64,000 bases of DNA from contig CM029664.1 in NCBI GenBank assembly GCA_017311315.1, forward strand, positions 20,599,432 through 20,663,431, given 5' to 3'. A model generated the notes under the pieces. That model saw only the letters and a program-made list of their open reading frames with translations. It did no database searches and was not told where the DNA came from. The position numbers and the translations under genes are program-made. Positions 22,729 to 33,304 of the stretch are shown here, piece by piece; within the stretch, counting starts at the first letter, position 1, and every line of letters starts with the position of its first letter. This stretch comes from Dendrocalamus latiflorus. Its lineage: Eukaryota; Streptophyta; Magnoliopsida; Poales; Poaceae.

Positions 22729-22973
22729 TGTTGTGGCTACAGACCAAACAGAGAGAGAGATGATAGTGGAGAGTGATGAAGATAAGTGTAATGGCCTGGG
22801 TCCTCCCCATGGCTTACTCATATATATATACACATGAGGAGTGCTTTTACAGTTATACCCTTGCATCTGGTTATCCCTTCTGGGGGCAGTTATGTCATTA
22901 CACATGGCCTATTGTGGGCCTTATAATCTCCTACCAGGCCTGCTGGGTTTAGGTGGGGGCCACCCCTACGACA
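22729..22973 (-). repeat. Element A, 3' LTR
   Basis: 245 bp. It differs from 50367-50617 by two substitutions (GATGATAG for GATGGTAG, GAGAGTG for GAGAATG) and by three fewer TA units in a TA microsatellite. Confidence 0.93.
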
Positions 22974-23552
22974 GGAGCCTCTCATGGTGAAGGGCTTCAC
23001 AGGGCCGAAGCCATGTCGTCGAGTCCTTTGGCCCCCTCCGTCCCCTGCGGCCTGTGAATTCCTCCAAGCTTGTGGTTGGGGAGCCTGAAGTCTGGGATGG
23101 TGGTAGCGGAGGGTGGCGCCATCCGTCCCCTACCCTTCGAACGGGTGGCAGCGACTGCGATCGGAGCTTGGCGCCGGTATGGTTGCGCTCCGGGGCTGTT
23201 GTGACCTTGCAGTCTCGTAGTGCGCTTTTAATGGCGGCTGGAACTACGCCGACGCCTGGCCTGACAGAAGTCAGGCTGTCGCGTCGTGCAATCTGCCATG
23301 TTGCAGGTGGGGCACGTGGCGACTCACGACTGGTGCGTCGTGGGATGTGAGCGGTTGCGTGACCGCGGCCGTTCGCCTCGTCCCCCGAGAAGTTGGACGC
23401 GTGTTGAAGAGGTAGGGGCATTGTGCGTTGCTTGGCCACCTACCAGGCGCGGCCCTCTAGGTCCCGGCGGTTCTTCTTTCCAAATCTTGGACAGCCGAAT
23501 CGCTGGGAATTTGATCCGTCTGTGCGTTGAGCCACAAGGCAGGCGAGCGGCC

Positions 23553-23560
23553 TTTATAAG
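23553..23560 (+). promoter_or_regulatory. TATA-like box of element A antisense gene
   Basis: TTTATAAG lies 132 bp upstream of the ATG at 23692, inside the element and just beyond its 3' LTR. It suggests that the antisense gene has its own promoter. Motif resemblance only. Confidence 0.4.
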
Positions 23561-25019
23561 GTGCTAGTGTTAAGGTGGAGGCACCCTTTCTCGTTTTGCT
23601 TTTTGATCTGCCGCTTCGCTTGCGCCCGTGCTAATTGTCACGCCAGTTGCTCCTTTGCCTGCTTCTTCTTCTTCCCTTGTCGCGAAGAGCGATGGCTAGC
23701 CATGACGACGCCACCTACCACCCTCGCAGCGGTTCCTTGCCTAGCCAGGGTGAGGTGACCCATCCTTCCCAAGAGTACAAACTGGTGCCGCGGGGGAGCT
23801 CGCGCGCCAACAAGTGGTGGAACGCGATGGAGCACTCGGGAGGCTCCTGCTCCCGTGTGCTGGGGAAGAGCCGCATGACGGAAGGGACGCTGCAGCGACT
23901 CGTGGATGAGGGGAAGATCGTGGATCGCAATGGGGCTCGCTTACCCCGCCGGGACGAGACGGAGCCGAAGCCCGGGGCCCTGGAGGCAATTGTTTTCGTC
24001 GCGTTCTTCGATGCCGGCCTTCGGATGCCCTCCACGTTGTTTGTGGGCGAAGTCCTGCGGGCCTACCAGTTGGAGCTAGCCCAGCTGACGCCCCACGCGA
24101 TACTCCGCCTAGCTGTCTTCACGTGGGCGATGCGGACAGAGGGGTGGCGGCCCAGCGCGAGCTTATTCGCCACCCTGCACGATGCACAGTGTCGACCCAG
24201 AAAGGTTGGCGGGGCGGTGTCCAACTTCGGCGGTGTGGACTTCGTGCTCCGGGCGTCCTGCGCGACGTTGTTCCCTGTGCCAGCCTCGCCAGGGCAGTGG
24301 GCGTCCGGCTGGACGCGGTGGTGGTTCTATTACACCGTGACCGACAAGAGCAGAATGCAGTGCCGAGGTGGGCCGATCTCGTTTAACAGCACGCCGAGTC
24401 TGAAGGCGGAGATTGATGACACGCGAAAGCTACAGAGCCTCGTCGGTGTCGCCCGCCGAATGAGCGTGCGCGACCTAGCCGAGGAGTTCACGATGCATGG
24501 GGCGGCGCCACTCTCCTCCCGGGGGAAGTATGTTGTGCCGAATGGCCCCCGCGAGGACGGGTTCGATCCATGTGTGTCTCGGGTGCTTCCGCCCTCCGCC
24601 CCTTGTAAGTCGCCCATCGCGCCATTGTATCTGTTTGGCTTCCGCCTAACTGACATGATCTCCTGCGCAGTGGCTCGGCTAGAAGATGCGGAGCGCGCGG
24701 TTGCGGCGCTCCTCGGCCCGTACACGCTTAAGGAGCACCGAGCTCGCGAGGCCGCGGTCAAGGCGGCTAAGCAGGGGCGAATAAACCGCACCTGCGAGGC
24801 TATAGGCATTGCCGTGCCCGAGCGCGTGGTGCCGGAAGAGCTTCCCGCTGGAACTCCAGGCGCTCAGGACGGTGATAGCCCTACGGGGGGGCTGTCTTCG
24901 CGACGTCGGGCCCGTTCCCAGGCTGCCGTATGCTACCCGGCAGCCCCCCCGGCGGCTAGCCCAGCTGAGACGGGGCGTGCGACCGGCGGTGGGCCTGGCC
25001 ATACTGCTTCGGAGGGGCG

Positions 25020-26432
25020 TGTTGGTGATATGCCCTAGAGGCAACATGGAGATGTTGAATATATCACATACTATGTTTATGATACATTGCTTTGTTCCTT
25101 GAAATAGACATTATCATTATTGATCAATGAGTATGTGACTTATTCATGAGACTCTTAATGCCAAAATGTTGCTATTTCTAAATGATCCCTGATCATATAT
25201 CATATGAGGAACATATATGATTCAAAGATCAGCATATGTATTGATTGATGATCATGTCTCATGGATCATGGTATGGAGATACCAAATCAATAATATGGAC
25301 ATGTGTTAGTGAACATATGTTGGATAGACCCGCCATGAGACACTGCAGAGATTCCATGTGTCATTAGTTGGTCTCAAGTAGTGTTTATGTAGAATCGTTA
25401 GACTTGAGATCATCATGGTTCCCAACATGCGTAGTAGCCTATTTTGGGACTACTAACCACTACTCCGTAACTGGGTAGTCATAAAAGTAGTCTTCGGGTT
25501 TGCTATGAAACATGTAGTGGGATGTGAATGATCAAGATAGAATTTGCCCCTCCTTATGGGAGAGATATCTCTGGGCCCCTCGATGTAATGGATTATGAAA
25601 GTGCATGGCCATGCCAATGTGATTGAGGAGTCAATCACAAGTTTATAATCCATCACGGAATCGAGAGAGTGATTGAGCCATTAAGAGGATGACACAGGTC
25701 TCGCCTTGAGCTTAATCTATATCGTGAGGCAAAAGGATTCGTACATGAGAACATTACAGGTTCAGCCGATATGATCTTTACGTATACTTTGGGGTTAATA
25801 TGTCTTGCTAGAGGCCGCTATTAACAGGGTGACCGGAAAGGTGTTTCCGGGTCGCGACCAAGTATACGTGAACCTACAGGGTCGCACACTTAACGGGTTG
25901 GAACACTAATTCGAATGTGATTCGGATGTGGGCTCAATTCGGATAGAGATCCGGATAGACTCCTATTGGGCCTCGGTCCACGAGGCCCAAGTGAGGAGGT
26001 CTATATATTTGGAGGCGGGGGGGCTGAGGGATGTACGCATATGTTCCTCCCGAACAAAACCCTAGCCGCCACCTCCCGAGCCAAACCCTAGCCGCTCGCG
26101 AGTGCTGGTACACTCGCGATCGGAGTTCCAGCCCCGGACGTGTGGATACCGGTGGAGGCGCTGCTCGTTGCGGCGTTGATCGGCATCAACAAACTACAGA
26201 TTGGATCTGCTCGTGGTGTGGTTGATCGCGTGGAGGAGACGATCTGTTCGGGACGATCGGCTACTTCCACTACTACCTCGACGCGCGTGGTTGGATCGGC
26301 TTCTCCAACTCTTCTTCCGCTGCGCTGCGCGTCTAGTGGTAACGATCTATGATCCCTTCTTAGCATGATGTCCTGGTGTGCGCGGTAGAAATTTTTTATT
26401 TTCTGCTATCGTAGCCTACGCGCGTTCCTTCA
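25020..26432 (+). repeat. Element C, 5' LTR
   Basis: About 1,413 bp, TG at the left and a likely CA end (TTCCTTCA) one base before the primer site. The match with the 3' LTR stops at 26425/33304. The stretch around 25990-26100 has a TCTATATATTTGG TATA-like box and CCCTAGCCGCC repeats, probably the promoter and transcript start. Confidence 0.92.
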
Positions 26433-26433
26433 G

Positions 26434-26447
26434 TGGTATCAGAGCCA
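26434..26447 (+). other. Element C primer-binding site (initiator tRNA-Met)
   Basis: TGGTATCAGAGCCA follows the 5' LTR by one base. This is the usual copia primer site complementary to the 3' end of plant initiator methionine tRNA. Confidence 0.9.
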
Positions 26448-26614
26448 TCTTGCTTAGTTTGCGATCTGGATCAGCGCATATGATGATATGCGGTTGTAGT
26501 AGATTGGATCTATTACAGTCTAGATCAGTCGGTTCATGTGATGAATCGATGGTAGCACGGGTTGATGAGATCAATCGGTGAGTAGGGGTTGGATGAGGCG
26601 CAGATTGTATCACT

Positions 26615-26860
26615 ACTAGTGCCCTAGAGATTGTCTCGGATCGGCATAAGGTGGTTATGTCGAATACTAGTAGGATACGAATCTGATAGCCTCGGGCCAG
26701 TGGGAATACTAGTGCCCTAGAGATTGTCTCGGATCGGCATAAGGTGGTTATGCCGAATACTAGTAGGTTACGGATCTGATGGCCTCGGCCCAGTGGAAAA
26801 ACTAGCATCCTAGAGAATGTCTCGGATCGGCATAAGGTGGTTGTGCCGAATAGTTTTTCC
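26615..26860 (+). repeat. Element C leader tandem repeat, 93-bp unit
   Basis: Two full units and one partial unit start at 26615, 26708 and 26801 with ACTAGTGCCCTAGAG or ACTAGCATCCTAGAG and share GTCTCGGATCGGCATAAGG. The array lies in the untranslated leader between primer site and gag. A GC-rich inverted-repeat-rich stretch follows at 26905-26985. Confidence 0.85.
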
Positions 26861-27918
26861 ATTGCGATTTCATAGATTGGATCTGTAAATTTCGTAGGGT
26901 GTTCAGGGCGCTGCCCTGAAACCCGCGGGGGGCGGCCCCCCCTCGACCCCCCGCCCGCTGACCGGCCAGCGGGACCGCCGTGCGTACCCGCCTTGTATAG
27001 CGTCTTGGGTTCACATCGTTAGGTAGAATACGATTCTACGTCTAACTTGTTTTTGCAGAGAATGACGTGAATAGTATGGCCCTATATCTTATTGGAATGT
27101 ATGAGATGTATGTGATGCATGTAACATTCGTTCATGGCCTGCGTGTCATGATTATTTCAGCTATTGTTAGCTGTCTATATTGTATTTAACGACCTGCGTG
27201 TCGACCTTAATGCTTGAATCTATCTTTGTAATCTTCAATTTCTAGCTATTATAGGTAGTAGCCTAGTTTTGAGGTTACAAGCTTTCAAGCATGGTGGCCT
27301 AAAGGAGTGATGTGGAGGATGGAGATCGTCTACACCTACATGGAGATGGAGATCACCATTTGTTTGGGCCATACTACTTCACAGTTAAATGTGTTTATCT
27401 GTGATATTATCTATCTTATTCTTATGCAATGTTTTTGTCATATGTTGCTTTGGATAGAATCCCTCATAAAATTAGGTGTTCATGCCCTTCCATATGTTGC
27501 ACCAAAAGATAATGATCACCGCATGGTAGGTCTACCAAAGTAGAGTGCCGTCGGTTATCATCATTATTTGGGGTAGATGTCGGACATCTACATGCGGAAG
27601 CATTTGGTTTACTTAACAAGGTTATCAAAACAGTTTTGGACCTTGGGGCATAGATTGGGGCCGGGGCATGTTGATGTCACCCAACAAGCAAGAGTCACAT
27701 AGGGATGTGATTAGCAAGGTGTTGCTTACCCATGTCACTAGTTTTCTAGCCGTGATGCCAAAGCTCACTAGGAATTAGTGAAATGAGGTTCTTGACCCAC
27801 TATGTAACTTAGAGGGAGTTTTGTTGCAAAACACATAGTGGGAGTCTTTTGTTAAATTGTTTAATAAAAGATGAACATAAACATAGTGCTAAACTTTGCA
27901 TATTCTTTGTTGTAGATC
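26861..27918 (+). other. Element C untranslated leader
   Basis: About 1 kb without a convincing open frame between the leader repeats and the gag start. It begins with a GC-rich, self-complementary stretch (26905-26985) and is otherwise AT-rich. Such leaders hold packaging and dimerisation signals in related elements; nothing specific can be read here. Confidence 0.5.
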
Positions 27919-30900
27919 ATGTCAACTAATGCCGCATCCAGTTCTTTTAATTTGCGATCTATTCTTGAGAAAGAAAAACTCAATGGAACGAACTTTATGG
28001 ATTGGTATCGCAACTTGAGAATTGTTCTCAAGCAAGAGCGCAAGGAGTATGTCCTTGAGTCTCATTATCCTGATGACTTGCCTGATAATGCTACTGCGGC
28101 TGCACGGAGAGCTTATGAGAAGCAAACGAATGATTACCTTGATGTGAGCTGTCTCATGCTTGCCACAATGTCCTCTGAGCTTCAGAAGCAATATGAGAAC
28201 ACAGATGCCTACAATATCATTGTGGGGTTGCGTGGTATGTTTGAGAACCAAGCAAGGGCTGAGAGGTTCAACACTTCAAAGTCCTTGTTTGCGTGCAGGC
28301 TTGCAGAAGGGAATCCCGTCAGCCCTCATGTGATTAAGATGATTGGCTACATTGAGAGTCTGGAAAAGCTTGGTTTTCCCCTTAGCCAAGAGTTGGCTAC
28401 TGATGTGATTCTCCAGTCGCTCCCCCCGAGCTTTGAGCCATTCATACTGAACTATCACATGAACAACATGGACAAGACCTTGGCAGAGTTGCATGGGATG
28501 CTAAAAGCTGCCGAGGAAAGCATTAAGAAAAGCAGCAATCATGTGATGATGATGCAGAAAGGCAAGGGCAAGCCCAATGTCAAGAAAGGCGCGGTCAAAA
28601 GAAAGTTAGCTCCCGATGAGATCGCGAGCAGTTCTAAGGCCAAGCAAGTCAAGAAGGGCGCTGCTCCTAATGCAGATTGTTACTACTGTAAGCAATCAGG
28701 TCATTGGAAAAGGAACTGCCCAAAGTACTTGGAGGATCTTGAGAAGAAGAAGGGAAGTACGACTTCCTCTCCAGGTATAAATGTTATAGAGATCAATCTT
28801 GCTACTTCATCCACTGATTCTTGGGTATTTGATACCGGATCGGTTGCTCACCTTTGCAAATCGTTGCAGGGGCTAAGAAGAAGTAGAAGTTTGAGGAGGA
28901 GCGAAGTGGATCTTCGCGTTGGCAATGGAGCAAAAGTTGCTGCGGTCGCTGTTGGCACCATGCCATTGTCTTTACCTTCAGGATTAGTTTTGGAATTGAA
29001 TAATTGTTATTGTGTTCCATCTCTTTCCAAGAACATTATTTCTGCTTCATGTTTGCAAGCAGAAGGTTATGACTTTAGATCTGTGAACAATGGTTGTTCT
29101 CTTTATTTCAAAGATATGTTCTATTGTCATACTCCATTGGTGAATGGGTTATATGTTCTTACTCTTGAAGAGTCACCGGTCTATAACATTAATGCAAAGA
29201 GGCAACGTTCGAATGATTTGAATCCCACGTTTATTTGGCACTGTCGCTTAGGTCACATAAATGAGAAACGCATGGAGAAGCTCCATAGAGATGGTATTCT
29301 GCACTCATTTGATTTTGAATCATTTGAGACATGCGAATCTTGTTTACTTGGCAAGATGACAAAGGCACCTTTCACCGGTCAAGGTGAACGGGCAAGTGAC
29401 TTATTGGCACTCGTACATTCTGATGTATGTGGACCAATGAGCTCAACAGCCAGAGGTGGTTTTCAGTACTTCATAACTTTTACTGATGATTTTAGTAGAT
29501 ATGGGTATATCTACCTGATGAAGCATAAGTCCGAATCCTTTGAAAAGTTCAAAGAATTCCAAAATGAAGTGCAAAATCATTTAGGCAAGACAATCAAGTT
29601 TCTACGATCTGATCGTGGAGGCGAGTATTTGAGCCATGAGTTTGGCAATCATCTGAAGGATTGTGGAATTGTTCCACAATTGACTCCGCCAGGAACACCT
29701 CAATGGAATGGGGTATCTGAACGGAGAAATCGCACCTTATTAGATATGGTGCGCTCCATGATGAGCCAAAGTGATCTTCCGTTGTCTTTTTGGGGGTACG
29801 CTCTTGAAACAGCCGCTTTCACACTAAACAGGGTTCCATCAAAATCAGTAGAAAAGACACCATATGAGATGTGGACAGGACAACGTCCTAGCTTGTCTTT
29901 TCTTAAGATTTGGGGATGTGAGGCTTATGTAAAACGTTTACAATCTGATAAGCTCAGTCCTAAATCTGATAAATGCTTCTTTATCGGGTATCCTAAGGAA
30001 ACAAAAGGATATTACTTCTATAATCAAGGAGAAGGCAAAGTGTTTGTCGCCCGGCATGGTGTCTTCTTAGAGAAAGAGTTTCTCTCAAGAAGGGATAGTG
30101 GGAGCATGGTGCAACTTGAAGAAATTCGGGAAACACCTGAAAACGTTTCAGCTCCTACAGAACCACAACAGGATGAACAAACTGTTGAAGAACCTGTTGT
30201 GGACACACCGGCACCACGTAGGTCAGAGAGGTCACGTCGTGCACCTGAAAGGTACATGTTCTTGACTACTCAACAACGGGACATATTGTTGTTAGACAAC
30301 GATGAGCCTAAGACCTATGAAGAAGCGATGGTGGGACCAGACTCTGAGAAATGGCTTGAAGCCATGAGATCCGAAATTGAATCCATGCACAGTAATCATG
30401 TTTGGAACTTGGTTGATCCACCTGATGGTGTTAAAACCATTGAGTGCAAATGGATTTTCAAGAAAAAGATAGACATAGATGGAAATGTTCACATCTATAA
30501 AGCGCGATTGGTGGCCAAAGGTTTCAAACAAATTCAAGGTGTTGATTATGATGAAACTTTTTCGCCCGTCGCAATGATAAAGTCTATTCGGATCATTCTA
30601 GCGATTGCTGCATATTTCGACTATGAAATATGGCAAATGGATGTCAAAACAGCTTTCCTTAATGGAAATCTGAGTGAGGATGTGTACATGACACAGCCCA
30701 CGGGTTTTGTCGATCCGCAATCAGCTGGAAAGATATGCAAGCTGCAAAGATCCATTTATGGATTAAAGCAGGCATCTCGGAGTTGGAACATTCGTTTTGA
30801 TGAAGTAATCAAAGGGTTTGGTTTCATCAAGAACGAAGAAGAGCCTTGTGTTTACAAAAAGGCTAGTGGGAGCGCACTCGTGTTTCTGGTCTTATATGTG

Positions 30901-31878
30901 GATGACATATTACTGATCGGAAATGACATTCCTATGCTCGAATCTGTTAAGTCTTCATTGAAAAATAGTTTCTCTATGAAAGACTTAGGAGAGGCGGCAT
31001 ATATTCTGGGCATCAAGATCTATAGGGATAGATCAAGAAGGCTAATTGGATTAAGCCAAGATACGTACATTGACAAGGTGTTGAAAAGGTTCAACATGCA
31101 GGATTCCAAGAAAGGCTTCCTACCTATGTCACATGGTATACATCTTAGCAAGAGTCAGTGTCCTAGTACACCTGATGAGCGGGATAAAATGAATGCGATT
31201 CCATATGCTTCGGCTATGGGATCCATTATGTATGCCATGCTTTGTACACGTCCAGATGTCTCGTATGCTTTAAGTGCTACAAGTAGATACCAGTCAGATC
31301 CAGGTGAAAGTCACTGGATTGCCGTAAAGAACATCTTGAAGTACTTGAGAAGAACTAAAGATGTGTTCCTCGTCTATGGGGGTGAGGAAGAGCTCGTTGT
31401 AAATGGTTACACCGATGCTAGCTTCCAAACTGACAAAGATGATTTTAGATCGCAATCTGGATTTGTGTTCTGCCTGAATGGCGGTGCGGTGAGCTGGAAG
31501 AGTTCCAAGCAGGAGACGGTTGCTGATTCTACAACAGAGGCCGAGTACATAGCAGCTTCTGAAGCTGCTAAAGAGGCTGTTTGGATCAAGAAATTTGTTT
31601 CTGAGCTTGGTGTGGTGGCTAGTGCCTCCAGCCCAATGGACCTCTACTGTGACAATAGTGGGGCCATTGCGCAAGCCAAGGAGCCTAGATCGCACCAGAA
31701 GTCCAAGCACATTCTACGGCGATTTCATCTCATCCGCGAGATTGTGGAGAGAGGCGATGTGAAGATATGCAAAGTACAAACGGATTTGAACATTGCAGAT
31801 CCGTTGACAAAGCCGCTTCCCCAGCCAAAGCATGAGGCTCACACTAGGGCAATGGGTATTAGATACCTACATGGTTGA
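27919..31878 (+). CDS. Element C gag-pol polyprotein (copia), 1,319 aa
   Basis: One open frame encodes all proteins needed for copia retrotransposition, in copia order. Gag occupies about residues 1-290 and ends in a zinc knuckle with C-x2-C-x4-H-x4-C spacing near residue 254 (CYYCKQSGHWKRNC). The protease active site FDTGS is at residue 304-308. The pre-integrase zinc region has HCRLGH and CESC. The integrase catalytic triad is D502, D565 and E601, with the usual 35 residues between the last two. RT has KWIFKKK, VKTAFLNG and the catalytic LYVDDIL (aspartates 995 and 996), followed by RNase H with YTDASF and TEAEYIA. No stop or frameshift occurs. The ATG at 27919 is the first in frame and precedes recognisable gag sequence. 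Expression would come from the 5' LTR. The element could be mobile, but nothing here shows activity. Confidence 0.95.
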   Translation: MSTNAASSSFNLRSILEKEKLNGTNFMDWYRNLRIVLKQERKEYVLESHYPDDLPDNATAAARRAYEKQTNDYLDVSCLMLATMSSELQKQYENTDAYNIIVGLRGMFENQARAERFNTSKSLFACRLAEGNPVSPHVIKMIGYIESLEKLGFPLSQELATDVILQSLPPSFEPFILNYHMNNMDKTLAELHGMLKAAEESIKKSSNHVMMMQKGKGKPNVKKGAVKRKLAPDEIASSSKAKQVKKGAAPNADCYYCKQSGHWKRNCPKYLEDLEKKKGSTTSSPGINVIEINLATSSTDSWVFDTGSVAHLCKSLQGLRRSRSLRRSEVDLRVGNGAKVAAVAVGTMPLSLPSGLVLELNNCYCVPSLSKNIISASCLQAEGYDFRSVNNGCSLYFKDMFYCHTPLVNGLYVLTLEESPVYNINAKRQRSNDLNPTFIWHCRLGHINEKRMEKLHRDGILHSFDFESFETCESCLLGKMTKAPFTGQGERASDLLALVHSDVCGPMSSTARGGFQYFITFTDDFSRYGYIYLMKHKSESFEKFKEFQNEVQNHLGKTIKFLRSDRGGEYLSHEFGNHLKDCGIVPQLTPPGTPQWNGVSERRNRTLLDMVRSMMSQSDLPLSFWGYALETAAFTLNRVPSKSVEKTPYEMWTGQRPSLSFLKIWGCEAYVKRLQSDKLSPKSDKCFFIGYPKETKGYYFYNQGEGKVFVARHGVFLEKEFLSRRDSGSMVQLEEIRETPENVSAPTEPQQDEQTVEEPVVDTPAPRRSERSRRAPERYMFLTTQQRDILLLDNDEPKTYEEAMVGPDSEKWLEAMRSEIESMHSNHVWNLVDPPDGVKTIECKWIFKKKIDIDGNVHIYKARLVAKGFKQIQGVDYDETFSPVAMIKSIRIILAIAAYFDYEIWQMDVKTAFLNGNLSEDVYMTQPTGFVDPQSAGKICKLQRSIYGLKQASRSWNIRFDEVIKGFGFIKNEEEPCVYKKASGSALVFLVLYVDDILLIGNDIPMLESVKSSLKNSFSMKDLGEAAYILGIKIYRDRSRRLIGLSQDTYIDKVLKRFNMQDSKKGFLPMSHGIHLSKSQCPSTPDERDKMNAIPYASAMGSIMYAMLCTRPDVSYALSATSRYQSDPGESHWIAVKNILKYLRRTKDVFLVYGGEEELVVNGYTDASFQTDKDDFRSQSGFVFCLNGGAVSWKSSKQETVADSTTEAEYIAASEAAKEAVWIKKFVSELGVVASASSPMDLYCDNSGAIAQAKEPRSHQKSKHILRRFHLIREIVERGDVKICKVQTDLNIADPLTKPLPQPKHEAHTRAMGIRYLHG

Positions 31879-31883
31879 CTCTA

Positions 31884-31898
31884 GTGCAAGTGGGAGAC
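31884..31898 (+). other. Element C polypurine tract
   Basis: The purine-rich AAGTGGGAGAC directly precedes the 3' LTR and lies just after the polyprotein stop, the position of the plus-strand primer. Confidence 0.75.
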
Positions 31899-33304
31899 TG
31901 TTGGTGATATGCCCTAGAGGCAACATGGAGATGTTGAATATATCACATACTATGTTTATGATACATTGCTTTGTTCCTTGAAATAGACATTATCATTATT
32001 GATCAATGAGTATGTGACTTATTCATGAGACTCTTAATGCCAAAATGTTGCTATTTCTAAATGATCCCTGATCATATATCATATGAGGAACATATATGAT
32101 TCAAAGATCAGCATATGTATTGATTGATGATCATGTCTCATGGATCATGGTATGGAGATACCAAATCAATAATATGGACATGTGTTAGTGAACATATGTT
32201 GGATAGACCCGCCATGAGACACTGCAGAGATTCCATGTGTCATTAGTTGGTCTCAAGTAGTGTTTATGTAGAATCGTTAGACTTGAGATCATCATGGTTC
32301 CCAACATGCGTAGTAGCCTATTTTGGGACTACTAACCACTACTCCGTAACTGGGTAGTCATAAAAGTAGTCTTCGGGTTTGCTATGAAACATGTAGTGGG
32401 ATGTGAATGATCAAGATAGAATTTGCCCCTCCTTATGGGAGAGATATCTCTGGGCCCCTCGATGTAATGGATTATGAAAGTGCATGGCCATGCCAATGTG
32501 ATTGAGGAGTCAATCACAAGTTTATAATCCATCACGGAATCGAGAGAGTGATTGAGCCATTAAGAGGATGACACAGGTCTCGCCTTGAGCTTAATCTATA
32601 TCGTGAGGCAAAAGGATTCGTACATGAGAACATTACAGGTTCAGCCGATATGATCTTTACGTATACTTTGGGGTTAATATGTCTTGCTAGAGGCCGCTAT
32701 TAACAGGGTGACCGGAAAGGTGTTTCCGGGTCGCGACCAAGTATACGTGAACCTACAGGGTCGCACACTTAACGGGTTGGAACACTAATTCGAATGTGAT
32801 TCGGATGTGGGCTCAATTCGGATAGAGATCCGGATAGACTCCTATTGGGCCTCGGTCCACGAGGCCCAAGTGAGGAGGTCTATATATTTGGAGGCGGGGG
32901 GGCTGAGGGATGTACGCATATGTTCCTCCCGAACAAAACCCTAGCCGCCACCTCCCGAGCCAAACCCTAGCCGCTCGCGAGTGCTGGTACACTCGCGATC
33001 GGAGTTCCAGCCCCGGACGTGTGGATACCGGTGGAGGCGCTGCTCGTTGCGGCGTTGATCGGCATCAACAAACTACAGATTGGATCTGCTCGTGGTGTGG
33101 TTGATCGCGTGGAGGAGACGATCTGTTCGGGACGATCGGCTACTTCCACTACTACCTCGACGCGCGTGGTTGGATCGGCTTCTCCAACTCTTCTTCCGCT
33201 GCGCTGCGCGTCTAGTGGTAACGATCTATGATCCCTTCTTAGCATGATGTCCTGGTGTGCGCGGTAGAAATTTTTTATTTTCTGCTATCGTAGCCTACGC
33301 GCGT
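31899..33304 (+). repeat. Element C, 3' LTR, slightly truncated
   Basis: About 1,406 bp, matching the 5' LTR to base 33304. The expected final TTCCTTCA end is replaced by GCCGCGG of element A sequence. A short deletion between GCG microhomologies at the LTR end and target duplication would explain it. Confidence 0.9.

Larger units (their letters stand above)
25020..33304 (+). mobile_element. Element C: young, apparently complete Ty1/copia element
   Basis: Long LTRs at 25020-26432 and 31899-33304 begin TGTTGGTGATATGCCC, and between them lies a single uninterrupted polyprotein. Aligned position by position, the LTRs keep a constant offset of 6,879 bases and I found no difference over about 1.4 kb, so insertion was very recent. 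The primer site matches initiator tRNA-Met and a purine tract precedes the 3' LTR. The last seven or eight bases of the 3' LTR and part of the target duplication are missing. C interrupts exon 2 of A's antisense gene in the same orientation as that gene. Confidence 0.93.

Noticed and set aside
23966..24809. Long minus-strand frames opposite A's antisense gene exon 1
   Set aside because: They lack motifs and are not kept in the corresponding region of B.
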